DNA of 64,000 nucleotides, from contig JAFTCB010000030.1 in NCBI GenBank assembly GCA_017454905.1, positions 34,097-98,096 of the forward strand, written 5' to 3'. This document shows, piece by piece, positions 1 to 8,812 of this stretch. Each line of letters opens with the position of its first letter. The first letter of the stretch is position 1. A program made the position numbers and the translations under genes. Under the pieces are notes generated by a model. That model made no database searches. It had not been told where the DNA came from and saw nothing but the letters and a program-made list of their open reading frames with translations. The DNA comes from Bacteroidales bacterium. GTDB lineage: Bacteria; Bacteroidota; Bacteroidia; Bacteroidales; UBA932.

Positions 1-11
1 CAATTCGCATT

Positions 12-1136
12 ATGAAGAAGTTTTACATCCTCGCAGCCGTGGCCCTGGTAGCCAGCGCCGCCTGCACCAAAGTCGAGACCGTGGAGACTGTCGCCTCCGA
101 ACCGGCCATCTCTTTCCAGGTCGCCAACTATGCCGGACAGACCAAAGCCGGTGAGACCTCCCTTAAAGATGAAGGTTTCAACAACTTCAAGACCTGGGCC
201 TGGTACACCAGCTCCACCGCAGACAATCAGGAGTTCATGACTCCCGCAACCGTGACCTGGGATGGCGGCAATACCCAGTGGGCTCCCAGCGACCGCGCTT
301 ACTACTGGCCCAAGACGGGTTATATAAACTTCTTCTCCTTCGCCGGTGACTATTATCCCAGCACAGTAGCCCTGAATGCATCCCACCAGGCAGTGGCTAC
401 CTATCCAGAAACCACCATTGCCACTGACGACAACATCCTTGTAGCAGACGGAGCTTACGGTTTCTTCAACAATGACGCTGCTAAGTACAAACTTGACGGT
501 GTGACCAAAGGTGTTCCCACCCTTTTCCGCCACATGCTCTCCCGAGTGAAATTCGACATCAAGGTGGATGCTACCGATGTAGACGACACCAAGAACCACT
601 GGAAAGTTACCGTGACCAGCGCGACTGTTTCCTATCGTAACCAGGGCACCCTCGTGGTTAATTTCCCGTCCACTCCTTCCATTTCCCTCGGTGCTGACAA
701 CAAGCCTACCTCTGCTGGCAAGACTCTTCAGTACACCAGCCAGGTCTGGACTCCGGCATCCGTTGCCAACGTCACTCTCACCAATGCTGCCAACGTGATT
801 GTCGAGACCGACGGCCATGCTGCTTCTACTGCTGAAGTACTCATTGCAGACAGCGTAGTCATGCCTCAGGCCCTTGGCACCCTTGGCACCAACGTTACCG
901 TTGCTCTCACCTACACCCTCGAGCACACCTACAACGGGGGAGCTGCTGTCAGCGAAGTTGTCCCCATCGCCGCTACGGCCCTTACCGGCTTCTCTCCCAG
1001 CATTGATACTTGGAATCCCAATACCATCTACACCTATCATATCATCATCAAGCCTGCTGCCGACAACAAGATCCTCTTCGATCCTGCAGTTGAAGAATGG
1101 GCAAGTGTTGACACCCCTACGTACACCATTAAATAA
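12..1136 (+). CDS. Fimbrillin family lipoprotein, paralog 1
   Basis: Predicted structural subunit of a type V (FimA/Mfa1-like) pilus, exported as a lipoprotein and assembled on the cell surface. Residues 1-17 form a signal peptide ending in lipobox SAAC, with Cys18 lipidated. A T-K-A motif at 44-46 is a candidate maturation site. The body carries blocks shared with the next three genes: YYWPKTG at 97-103, GVPTLFRH at 167-174, a VMPQ block, and a C-terminal FDPAVEEW strand, which may act in donor-strand assembly. It has 374 aa, normal for the family. It is the first visible gene of a seven-gene same-strand operon; any promoter lies outside the window. The family call rests on motif pattern; which paralog is the main pilin cannot be told from sequence. 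Confidence 0.85.
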   Translation: MKKFYILAAVALVASAACTKVETVETVASEPAISFQVANYAGQTKAGETSLKDEGFNNFKTWAWYTSSTADNQEFMTPATVTWDGGNTQWAPSDRAYYWPKTGYINFFSFAGDYYPSTVALNASHQAVATYPETTIATDDNILVADGAYGFFNNDAAKYKLDGVTKGVPTLFRHMLSRVKFDIKVDATDVDDTKNHWKVTVTSATVSYRNQGTLVVNFPSTPSISLGADNKPTSAGKTLQYTSQVWTPASVANVTLTNAANVIVETDGHAASTAEVLIADSVVMPQALGTLGTNVTVALTYTLEHTYNGGAAVSEVVPIAATALTGFSPSIDTWNPNTIYTYHIIIKPAADNKILFDPAVEEWASVDTPTYTIK

Positions 1137-1170
1137 ATAGTTGAATAATAACTGAATAATAATTACAGCA

Positions 1171-2280
1171 ATGAAAAAATATATCATTATCGCTCTCGCA
1201 GCACTCGCAGCAAGCGTGGCTTGCTCCAAGGTAGAAACGGCCGTTGAGAACAACCAGAAGGAAATCAGCTTCGAGGTGGCCAACAGCGTTCAGACCAAAG
1301 CTTTCACCGGATCCGTTTACAGCAACGGCGCCTTCGGTACCTATGCCTGGTTCAACAACACCGACGACTTCATGGTCAACGAGCAGGTGGATCTCTCCGG
1401 CGGCGTCTGGAAGACCGTGGACCACACCTTCTACTGGCCCAAGACCGGCAGCGTCTCCTTCATCTCCTACTCTCCCTTCGAGGGTACCAGCAACACCGCT
1501 GGAACAACCCCTGTTGTTGAGAAGGACAAAATCACCTACACTGGCGTAATCGCCGGCACCACTGACCTCATGTATGCCGACAGGGCCACCTGCTCCAACA
1601 ATATCAACGAGGTAGAGGACGGCACCAACTCCTTCACCGGCGTTCCCACCATCTTCCGTCACGCCCTTGCCAAGCTCAGCTTCAAGGTTCAGGCAAACTT
1701 CACCGAATATGACGACGCCACAACCGGCAGCCATACCGAATGGGAAATCACCCTCAAAAGCTTCAAGATTCACGGCTTCAACACCACCGGTGACCTTGAA
1801 CTCAACCTCAACGCCGACGGCAAGTCCTGGGACAAGCCTGTTACCACGGTTGCCGGCGTAGACTACAATGTCTGGACCAACGTTTCCGGCGCAACCGCAG
1901 ACCAGGAACTCGTAGCTTCCGACATCGTCCTTACAACTACAGCAGTGGATCTCGCTTCCGCAACCGGTTACGTACTTCCTCAGATGCTTACCGCAGGTGT
2001 TCAGAGTGTTGACATCAACGCCCACATCAAGACCACCCTGGCAAATGGCAAGATTATCAACGAAGACTTCGTAAAGACCATCAACATCAGCGAAATCTCC
2101 ACGCTCAAGGCATGGCAGATGAACGAGAACATCGTTTACACCATCAAGTTCAAACCCACTGCATCGGCCCTTAATCCCAGTGATGTCCACACCAACGATC
2201 CGAACGACGTGGTCATCACTTTCGACCCGGCTGTCGCCGACTGGACCAATGTGGACGCTTCCGCTACCATCCAGCTCTAA
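1171..2280 (+). CDS. Fimbrillin family lipoprotein, paralog 2
   Basis: Second tandem pilus-subunit paralog (369 aa), 34 bp after the first. The signal peptide ends in lipobox SVAC with Cys18, the same position as in paralogs 1, 3 and 4. T-K-A is at 42-44. Shared blocks are FYWPKTG, GVPTIFRHALAKLSF, VLPQML and the C-terminal ITFDPAVADW. It resembles paralogs 3 and 4 more than paralog 1 in the FRHALAK block. It is likely another structural pilin, or an antigenic alternative, delivered through the lipoprotein pathway and polymerised outside the cell. A hairpin-bearing spacer of 97 bp separates it from paralog 3, whereas the paralog 1-2 and 3-4 gaps are short. Confidence 0.85.
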   Translation: MKKYIIIALAALAASVACSKVETAVENNQKEISFEVANSVQTKAFTGSVYSNGAFGTYAWFNNTDDFMVNEQVDLSGGVWKTVDHTFYWPKTGSVSFISYSPFEGTSNTAGTTPVVEKDKITYTGVIAGTTDLMYADRATCSNNINEVEDGTNSFTGVPTIFRHALAKLSFKVQANFTEYDDATTGSHTEWEITLKSFKIHGFNTTGDLELNLNADGKSWDKPVTTVAGVDYNVWTNVSGATADQELVASDIVLTTTAVDLASATGYVLPQMLTAGVQSVDINAHIKTTLANGKIINEDFVKTINISEISTLKAWQMNENIVYTIKFKPTASALNPSDVHTNDPNDVVITFDPAVADWTNVDASATIQL

Positions 2281-2316
2281 GATGCTGAATCTTTTTTAAA
2301 ACATAATGCGAACATC

Positions 2317-2361
2317 GGCCGGGGGCGGCTGACCCTGCCTCCGGTCACCAAGAACAAAAAC
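2317..2361 (+). promoter_or_regulatory. Intergenic hairpin of the pilus operon, copy 1
   Basis: A short stem is formed by GGCCGG at 2317-2322 and CCGGTC at 2341-2346, with one G-U pair. It is followed directly by ACCAAGAACAAAA and then the ATG of paralog 3 at 2378. The same arrangement occurs upstream of the fifth gene (4712-4754), with matching stem, G-U pair and downstream CCAAGAACAAAA. Conservation between two spacers of one operon suggests a role in translation, mRNA processing or partial termination. It lacks a T-run after the stem, so a classical terminator is unlikely. Confidence 0.45.
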
Positions 2362-2377
2362 AAACAACAACACACCA

Positions 2378-3538
2378 ATGAAAAAGATTATCTTCCTTGC
2401 AGCTGCAGCCATCGCAACGCTGGCTTCCTGCACCAAGACCGTGATCGAAGAGCAGGGGCCGGAGATCGCCTTCTCCGTGGCCCGCTACACGACCAAAGCC
2501 GGCACCCCTGAGGATTACAAGGATGCCCACAAGACGGTCCCGTTCGGCGTATATGCCTGGTTCAAGGGCGTATCTGCCTCGGACAACCGCGACTTCATGG
2601 TCAACCAGAAAGTCTCCTATACCGGCGATTCCGACAACCGCTGGGCTACGGAAGGGACGACCTACTACTGGCCCAAGTCCGGCTCCATCGACTTCATCGG
2701 CTATTCTCCCTATACCACGCCGGGCGCCACGGACGCTCCGTTCCCGACAATTACGGAGACTTCTTTCACCTATCCCGCCTGGGACGTGGCTGCCCATCCG
2801 GACGTGGATGTGATGTACGCCGACAAGGCCGCCGGCATGACCGGCGCGACCGGCACGCAGAAGACCTATTATTATAATGGTGTCCCGATGCTCTTCCACC
2901 ATGCCCTGGCCAAGGTCAACTTCCAGGTCAAGGCGGCCTACACCGAGGTGACCGACCCTGACACAGGCACCAAGACCAAGTGGGACATCGAAGTCGAGAG
3001 CATCAAGGTCAACAACATCCTGTCCTCCGGCTCCTTCTCGCTCAATCTGAACGGCAGCAACACCTGGGACAAGCCCACCGATGCCGACGGCAACTATGTC
3101 TGGACCGCCGACGGCACCACGACCAACCTCGACCTGGACCTGACTGGCGTGGCCAATCCGCTGGTCGCGGGGGATGTCTATAATCTGGATTCCGACGTGT
3201 TCGTGATGCCGCAGACCCTCGCCGGCGGCAACCAGGAAGTCGTCCTGAAGGTCACGATCACCACCTACCGCGACATCAACGACGGCAACGGCTATCAGGA
3301 AGTGCTCAAGGAGACGGGTGTCGAGATTCCGGCCAACCTCGCTGGTGGCACGATGGACGCCTGGGAGATGAACCAGAACATCACCTACTCCTTCAACTTT
3401 GCCCCGAGCTACGGCACCACCACCACGGACGACACCGACGGTGACGGCATCCCTGACATCGTGCCGACGGTCGTGTACTTCGACCCGGCCGTGGACGAGT
3501 GGGAGAACATCACGGTCAACGCCGGCATCAATGTCTAA
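2378..3538 (+). CDS. Fimbrillin family lipoprotein, paralog 3
   Basis: Third tandem pilus-subunit paralog (386 aa). The signal peptide ends in lipobox LASC, Cys18, and T-K-A is at 39-41. It keeps the family blocks YYWPKSG, GVPMLFHHALAKVNF, FVMPQTL and the C-terminal FDPAVDEW. A short acidic insertion (TDDTDGDGIPD) precedes the last strand and looks like a calcium-binding loop, which the other paralogs lack. It would be lipidated, carried to the outer membrane and built into the pilus. Its GC content is higher than that of paralog 1, by eye, so the copies are not recent identical duplicates. It is 18 bp from the annotated GTG reading of the next gene and 27 bp from its preferred ATG. Confidence 0.85.
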   Translation: MKKIIFLAAAAIATLASCTKTVIEEQGPEIAFSVARYTTKAGTPEDYKDAHKTVPFGVYAWFKGVSASDNRDFMVNQKVSYTGDSDNRWATEGTTYYWPKSGSIDFIGYSPYTTPGATDAPFPTITETSFTYPAWDVAAHPDVDVMYADKAAGMTGATGTQKTYYYNGVPMLFHHALAKVNFQVKAAYTEVTDPDTGTKTKWDIEVESIKVNNILSSGSFSLNLNGSNTWDKPTDADGNYVWTADGTTTNLDLDLTGVANPLVAGDVYNLDSDVFVMPQTLAGGNQEVVLKVTITTYRDINDGNGYQEVLKETGVEIPANLAGGTMDAWEMNQNITYSFNFAPSYGTTTTDDTDGDGIPDIVPTVVYFDPAVDEWENITVNAGINV

Positions 3539-3565
3539 TCAACGAGTTAGTTTATAGTGTTCGCA

Positions 3566-4702
3566 ATGAAAAAGTTCATTTACCTTGCCGCTGCATCGCT
3601 GCTCCTCTTCGCAGCCTGCACCAAGAATGATGTCCAGCCGGTTGCCGGGCAGCATGAGATCACCTTCCTGGCTGCCAACTACGCGACCAAGGCAGGCATC
3701 ACGGGCTCGGTCTTCCCGACCACGGAGAAGTTCGGTGCCTACGCCTGGACGGCCGGTACCGCCGGCGCCTATTTCATGGACAATGAGACGGTCTCCTTCG
3801 TGGCCGCCGACAACGCCTGGAAGCCTTCTACCACCTATTACTGGCCGAAGAACTCCACCGTGGACTTCGTCTGCTTCTATCCGCAGCCGACGGCCGGCCT
3901 GACGGTCGCCGCCGACAAGCTCACCTATGCCGCCTACGATGTCGAGGCAGGCCAGATGGACCTGATGTATGCCGACAAGGCTGTCGGTTACGACGGCAAC
4001 GTAGACGAGATCTCCGACGGCACCAACACCTATACCGGCGTGCCGGTCATCTTCCGCCACGCCCTGGCGAAGCTCAAGATCGACCTCGCCCTGACTTACA
4101 ACCACAAGGAAGAGGCTGACGGCACCGTGACCGACTGGGAGGTGACCCTCAACAGCTTCAAACTCCTCGGCGTCTACAAGGCCGGCGGTTGCGTGCTGAA
4201 CCTCTCCGATCCCGCCGCTACCGGTGTCGTGGCCTGGACCAAACCGGCCGACGCAGCCGGCAACCACGTCTGGACCAACGACGGCACCCTGCTCACCGCG
4301 ACCGAGCGCGTCGCCACTGCGCAGGCGCTTGTCCCCGGCACGGACTACAACATGGTCCCCGAGACCTTCATCCTGCCGCAGGCCCTCGCGGACGGCCAGC
4401 AGAAGATCCAGCTCAACGTCACGATCAAGACCAAGCGCAACGGAGCCGACTTCCTCTCCGAGACCTTCGACATCACGGCCGACCTCCGTCTGGCCAGCCT
4501 GCCGGCCTGGGAGATGAACAACGTCATCAACTACCGCATTTCCCTGGCCCCGACCAAGGGCAACGGCAACGGCGGACAGCCGATCGATCCCGGCAACCCG
4601 GTCAATCCCAACGATCCTGACCTGAGCGACGTGGAGATCACCTTCGATCCTGCCGTGGACGGCTGGGACGGTGTCAACGTGGTCACGCACCTCAACATCT
4701 AG
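3566..4702 (+). CDS. Fimbrillin family lipoprotein, paralog 4
   Basis: Fourth tandem pilus-subunit paralog. An in-frame GTG at 3557 would add MFA, but the ATG at 3566 gives the same MKK-type signal peptide and the same lipobox Cys18 (FAAC) as the other paralogs, so it is preferred (378 aa). T-K-A is at 41-43. Shared blocks are YYWPKNS, GVPVIFRHALAKLKI, FILPQAL and the C-terminal ITFDPAVDGW. A glycine/proline/asparagine-rich stretch (NGNGGQPIDPGNPVNPNDPD) lies before the last strand. It is probably a structural subunit; the flexible insert near the C-terminal strand could modulate polymerisation. It is followed by the second copy of the operon's intergenic hairpin. Confidence 0.85.
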   Translation: MKKFIYLAAASLLLFAACTKNDVQPVAGQHEITFLAANYATKAGITGSVFPTTEKFGAYAWTAGTAGAYFMDNETVSFVAADNAWKPSTTYYWPKNSTVDFVCFYPQPTAGLTVAADKLTYAAYDVEAGQMDLMYADKAVGYDGNVDEISDGTNTYTGVPVIFRHALAKLKIDLALTYNHKEEADGTVTDWEVTLNSFKLLGVYKAGGCVLNLSDPAATGVVAWTKPADAAGNHVWTNDGTLLTATERVATAQALVPGTDYNMVPETFILPQALADGQQKIQLNVTIKTKRNGADFLSETFDITADLRLASLPAWEMNNVINYRISLAPTKGNGNGGQPIDPGNPVNPNDPDLSDVEITFDPAVDGWDGVNVVTHLNI

Positions 4703-4711
4703 ACCATTTTC

Positions 4712-4754
4712 GGCCCGGCGGGGGTGATGCCCTTCCGGGTCGCCAAGAACAAAA
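4712..4754 (+). promoter_or_regulatory. Intergenic hairpin of the pilus operon, copy 2
   Basis: The stem pairs GGCCCGG (4712-4718) with CCGGGTC (4735-4741) and contains one G-U pair. GCCAAGAACAAAAC follows, leading into the ATG at 4756. It is the counterpart of the 2317-2361 hairpin. It separates the four small pilin genes from the larger minor-subunit genes, a natural place to reduce downstream expression. Confidence 0.45.
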
Positions 4755-4755
4755 C

Positions 4756-6375
4756 ATGAGAACGATGGGCAATCATTATAAATTTTCGGCAGCGGTTCTT
4801 CTCGTAGCTGCGCTGGCCGTCTCTTGTGAAAAAATTCGCGAGGGAGAGTCGGCGTATGCCCCCGAAGAAATCGTGCTGGACGCATCTCCTGACGCGACCA
4901 AAGGCTTTCTGTCATCTGATGGCCTGAAAGTCAATGGCACTCAGTTCCAGATGTATGACTACCTCTCCGGGTATAGCGGTACCATTGTTGACGGCAACGG
5001 TATTTCCCATGACGGTGCGGAGTACCAGTACTTTGGCAACACCCTCACCTTCAAGCAGGATGCTGCCAACTGGCAGTGGCTGTTCGGAGATGTGAACGCT
5101 CCGACCTCCTACCGTTGGACCCGTAGCGGCGTCCATCATTTCTACGGCTGGCTGCTGGAAGACAAGACCTCCACGGATCCCGATGCCGGGAACCTCAAGT
5201 CCAGCACTTTCTTCAGCACTTATACTTATACTCCCGATGAAAAGAAGCTTACCGTTGCCAAGACCTTCACTTCCGATGACCCCCAGTACGACTTCCTTTA
5301 CTCGGATGTCGTCGCGAAAAACGTAGCCGAAGGCATTCCCACTTCTGTCGCGGTCCCCATGAACCATCTCTTCGGTGCGCTGGGTATTTCTGTCCAGAAC
5401 ACCTCCAAGACGGATGTGAAGGTGTATTCCGTGAGCCTTCAAAATTTCCCGAACAACCACAGCGAGACGCTCACTTGGGATATGACTGACGGTGTTTCTC
5501 TTGTGGGTGGAAACCCGACGGTTTCGGGTACTTTCTGGCCGAACAAGATCCCTTCTGCGGGCATCACCCTCAAGAACATCGAAGACCCGGAAGGCAAGAA
5601 GACCTACGATGCCTACACCGGAGCCCTTATGGGAGAAAACCTGAGTTACCGCATGTGCTGGCCCATGACCCGGGCAGCGCTCAAGCCCACCGTTACCGGT
5701 ACCGGAGCGGACGGCAATCCTACTTACTCTGATGACTCTCCGCTGGTAGTTGTGAGAGCAAAAGTTGGTTCTACCGCGGAAACTACCTACACGATGCGCT
5801 TCCCCAATGCCGACGACGATAAGCCCGCCATCACCGCCGGCAAGAAGACCCAGTTGAGCATCTCCTTTGCCGACAAGCAGGTCCAGCTTTCATTCCATAC
5901 GCTTCCGTGGGATTACGAAGAGTATCCCATGGCGTTCGAGAACGATGCCGTCTCTGCGACCCAGCTCAAGTTCATCGAGGGCACCTACACGCCCGGCATC
6001 CCCAAGCTGATAGATGCCAACGGCAAACACGATGTTATCCAGCTGACACCCAGTTCTACCCCTGCGTGGGTAGCCCGAGGCCAATTCTCGGTATATACTC
6101 CCGTCAACGGCCGCCTGTCCGTGGGCCTTTCCGGAGACATCGATTCTTTTATTGTCACCCTGGAAAGCGGAAACACCTACACCGGGACGGGCAATGATTA
6201 CATCCTCATCGACCCGAACCGCGATGGCGGCCTCATTACCCTGGGCGTAAGGCCCAGAGGTGTCCCGGCCAGCGGCAAGAAATTGTTCCTTCACTTTGCG
6301 GTGATCAACAACAACCGCGACACCGATGCCGACTCCGAAATCAACCGAGACAATTACGTTATCACCATCCCTTAA
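4756..6375 (+). CDS. Large fimbrillin-like lipoprotein (minor pilus subunit)
   Basis: A 539-aa lipoprotein of the fimbrillin (Mfa-like) superfamily. ATG codons at 4756 and 4765 are both plausible; from 4756 the lipobox is AVSC with Cys24 and T-K-G is at 48-50. The N-terminal half has family features such as FQMYDYLSG, YRWTRSGVHHFYGW, FLYSDVVAK and a VPMNHLFGALGISV block, equivalent to the FRHALAK block of the small pilins. The C-terminal part (about residue 395 on) is an extra beta-rich region of unknown function. Its size and position after the small paralogs fit a minor, linker or accessory subunit. It is 12 bp upstream of the next gene. Confidence 0.75.
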   Translation: MRTMGNHYKFSAAVLLVAALAVSCEKIREGESAYAPEEIVLDASPDATKGFLSSDGLKVNGTQFQMYDYLSGYSGTIVDGNGISHDGAEYQYFGNTLTFKQDAANWQWLFGDVNAPTSYRWTRSGVHHFYGWLLEDKTSTDPDAGNLKSSTFFSTYTYTPDEKKLTVAKTFTSDDPQYDFLYSDVVAKNVAEGIPTSVAVPMNHLFGALGISVQNTSKTDVKVYSVSLQNFPNNHSETLTWDMTDGVSLVGGNPTVSGTFWPNKIPSAGITLKNIEDPEGKKTYDAYTGALMGENLSYRMCWPMTRAALKPTVTGTGADGNPTYSDDSPLVVVRAKVGSTAETTYTMRFPNADDDKPAITAGKKTQLSISFADKQVQLSFHTLPWDYEEYPMAFENDAVSATQLKFIEGTYTPGIPKLIDANGKHDVIQLTPSSTPAWVARGQFSVYTPVNGRLSVGLSGDIDSFIVTLESGNTYTGTGNDYILIDPNRDGGLITLGVRPRGVPASGKKLFLHFAVINNNRDTDADSEINRDNYVITIP

Positions 6376-6387
6376 TCCTGGACGCGT

Positions 6388-8799
6388 ATGAAAAAGTTAT
6401 CATTCTGTTCTCTTTCCCTGGCGGCGGCGATTGCGCTTGCCTCTGTGTCCGCGTGCACCATTAAGGAACTTGACCCGCAAGTCTTGGATGGAGAAGGTGT
6501 CGTCCTGCGCTTCTTCAGCGATGAGAGCCTGGTGGTGACGAAGGCGACAACCCAGAAGAATGGGGAAGACGCCCTCAACGAGAACAAACTCGCTTCCGTG
6601 GAGTACTTCCTGTATTCCGATGCACAGAAAGACGGCGACGCCTTGTTCCACGGCTATCTGGAGAACGTGGCGCAGAATGCACCTGTCAGTATCCCGATGA
6701 CGATCGAGGTCGTCAACAATACGCTTTGCCCCAACGGCGCGACCAACTTCTGGGTGTATGCCATCGCCAACCATCCGCGGATCGTGGCCGAAGCCGACCC
6801 CGAAGTCCTCTCCGGGACCGATGTTGCCACGCTGGCTGCCAAGACGCGGGAGATCGAGTTCGACGGCGGGAATGTCAAGACCCCCCAGACGAACTTCCTC
6901 ATGGCGACGGACGGCCTCTTTGAGGTCACTCCGGTGTATCGCAGAAATACGGTCGTTGCCACAGCCAATATCGGCCTCAAGCGGGTTGCCGCGAAGATTA
7001 CCATTGCCGTGCGGGTGGTCCCGCAGGTGGAAATCCGGAATACCGTCACCATCAGCGGCGTAACCGATACCCGTACCGAAATCTGGAAACCCCGTATGAA
7101 CGGGATGTACGTCTATCTCGTGAACGGTGCCAGGACCGGCCAGGTGAGCGGCGCTCCGGTAGACAACCCTGGCTTCTATTCCTATCAGCAGGTTGAATTT
7201 AACTTGACCGCCCCCGAGACCCACGAGTATGAGACTTACACCAAGGTCGTGGACGGTGATGGAAACGAGATCCTGGATGGAAACGGCCTGGTCCAGTACA
7301 ACAAGACTACGACCACCGGCACCTTCTATCCCGCCAACAGCCCCTTTTATACCTATCCGGAAAGCTGGATGTACGGCACCGATGAGGAGCCTTACCTCAA
7401 GCTTGCCATTCCGTGGGACCGCGAACCCGGTGAAAGCGACAACAAAACTCCTTATGGCGCTACATCCAAGATCTACTACTACCGCGTGTACTGCCCGGCC
7501 ACGGCAATCGACATGTCCAACGCACAGTTCCTCCGCAACAACTGGTACAAGGTGATCCTCAACGTGGGTATCCTCGGCAGCGAGACGGACGGCGGCGAGA
7601 TGGTCATCAACGGCAACTATTACGTGGTGGACTGGCAGGAGCGTGAAGACGGCGGCGGCGGCAGCAGTACCGGCAACGACACCGACAAGGAAGCCGAGAT
7701 CAAAGGCGCCCGCTACCTCTTCCTCAACGAGCAGAACTTCACCATGTACAACCTCGAGGACCTGATGATCCCGTATGTGACATCGGACCCTTGCATCATC
7801 GAAAACTTCAGCGCCAAGAAGTACGACTTCTCCGGCAGCACCAAGCAGGAAGTCACGACCACGAGCATGGCTGCGTGGAACATGGACGTGAACCTGGTGA
7901 CGACCGCCACCGGCGCCCACATCAGCTTCACGCATCCGCTGAACAACGATACCTCTACGAACGACTTCGATGTATCTCAATATATCATCACCTTTACGCT
8001 CAGGCATAAGGATGATCCTTCATATGCGAAAGTTGTAACCATTACCCAATATCCGGCTATCGTTATTGATGCCAAGTTAAATTCAGACGGGAATTCAGAT
8101 ACGCACCACGGGTATGTGTTTATTGATAATTCTTCTAGCACAAGTGATTATACAGCCACCTGGAAACGACGTACGGCAATTACAGGTGGTTCTAATTCCA
8201 ACCCGAATATGTATCTGATCTCTACAAGTGTCTTGTCCGACTCAGATATGCTTATCGGAGATCCGAGAACGAGCAATAAATACAAAGACTCGGATTTGGT
8301 CTCCGGTTGGGCAAGTTCATCGGCTCCCTGTGTTGATGGAACATCGAACCGACGACTTACTAATTATTATCCTACATCACAGGATGAGGCTTCGTCGAAG
8401 GTTATTGCTCCGGTATTCCGGATAGCTTCTTCCCATGGCCAATCCTCCAGAATGAGCTATTCAGACGCACAAAGAAGATGTGCCAGTTATCAGGAGGATG
8501 GGTGCCCCGCTGGCAGATGGCGTATACCTACTATGTCAGAAGTCCTCTTCATTACGACACTTTCGCAAAAGAATATGATTCCTAAGTTGTTTACTTTTGC
8601 AGATACCGCTTTGGATGAGTCATATTGGTGTGCGAATGGCAAGATAGACGGCGTAAACGGTGTTCCTACTTATTTCTCGGGTACAGATGGAACTCGCTGG
8701 GTACGTTGCGTATATGATGAATGGTATTGGAGTGGCATGGAAGAAGGGGTATCTACTGTGACCAATACCACCTTTACCTGGGGTGACATCGCCCGTTAA
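6388..8799 (+). CDS. Multidomain pilus anchor/tip lipoprotein with C-terminal lectin-like module
   Basis: An 803-aa lipoprotein (lipobox SVSAC, Cys23; T-K-A at 51-53). Residues about 30-420 resemble FimB/Mfa2-type minor pilus proteins (VEYFLYSDAQ, FWVYAIANHP, GLKRVAAKITIAV, FLRNNWYKVILNV). The C-terminal about 240 residues contain a block with RRCASYQEDGCPAGRWRIP, YWCANG and a Trp-rich end. This pattern is seen in DUF1566/Lcl-like or C-type-lectin-like modules of Bacteroidota surface proteins. The DNA coding for this module is AT-rich: I counted about 40% GC over 8041-8160 against 56% over 7381-7500. The likely role is anchor or tip adhesin. The module assignment is by eye and would need profile comparison. 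Confidence 0.7.
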   Translation: MKKLSFCSLSLAAAIALASVSACTIKELDPQVLDGEGVVLRFFSDESLVVTKATTQKNGEDALNENKLASVEYFLYSDAQKDGDALFHGYLENVAQNAPVSIPMTIEVVNNTLCPNGATNFWVYAIANHPRIVAEADPEVLSGTDVATLAAKTREIEFDGGNVKTPQTNFLMATDGLFEVTPVYRRNTVVATANIGLKRVAAKITIAVRVVPQVEIRNTVTISGVTDTRTEIWKPRMNGMYVYLVNGARTGQVSGAPVDNPGFYSYQQVEFNLTAPETHEYETYTKVVDGDGNEILDGNGLVQYNKTTTTGTFYPANSPFYTYPESWMYGTDEEPYLKLAIPWDREPGESDNKTPYGATSKIYYYRVYCPATAIDMSNAQFLRNNWYKVILNVGILGSETDGGEMVINGNYYVVDWQEREDGGGGSSTGNDTDKEAEIKGARYLFLNEQNFTMYNLEDLMIPYVTSDPCIIENFSAKKYDFSGSTKQEVTTTSMAAWNMDVNLVTTATGAHISFTHPLNNDTSTNDFDVSQYIITFTLRHKDDPSYAKVVTITQYPAIVIDAKLNSDGNSDTHHGYVFIDNSSSTSDYTATWKRRTAITGGSNSNPNMYLISTSVLSDSDMLIGDPRTSNKYKDSDLVSGWASSSAPCVDGTSNRRLTNYYPTSQDEASSKVIAPVFRIASSHGQSSRMSYSDAQRRCASYQEDGCPAGRWRIPTMSEVLFITTLSQKNMIPKLFTFADTALDESYWCANGKIDGVNGVPTYFSGTDGTRWVRCVYDEWYWSGMEEGVSTVTNTTFTWGDIAR

Positions 8800-8812
8800 A
8801 CCTTAAGTACGT

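Noticed and set aside
7980-8799. Diversity-generating retroelement target in the lectin-like C-terminus
   Set aside because: No reverse transcriptase, template repeat or accessory gene is present in the window, and no A-biased repeat copy was seen.
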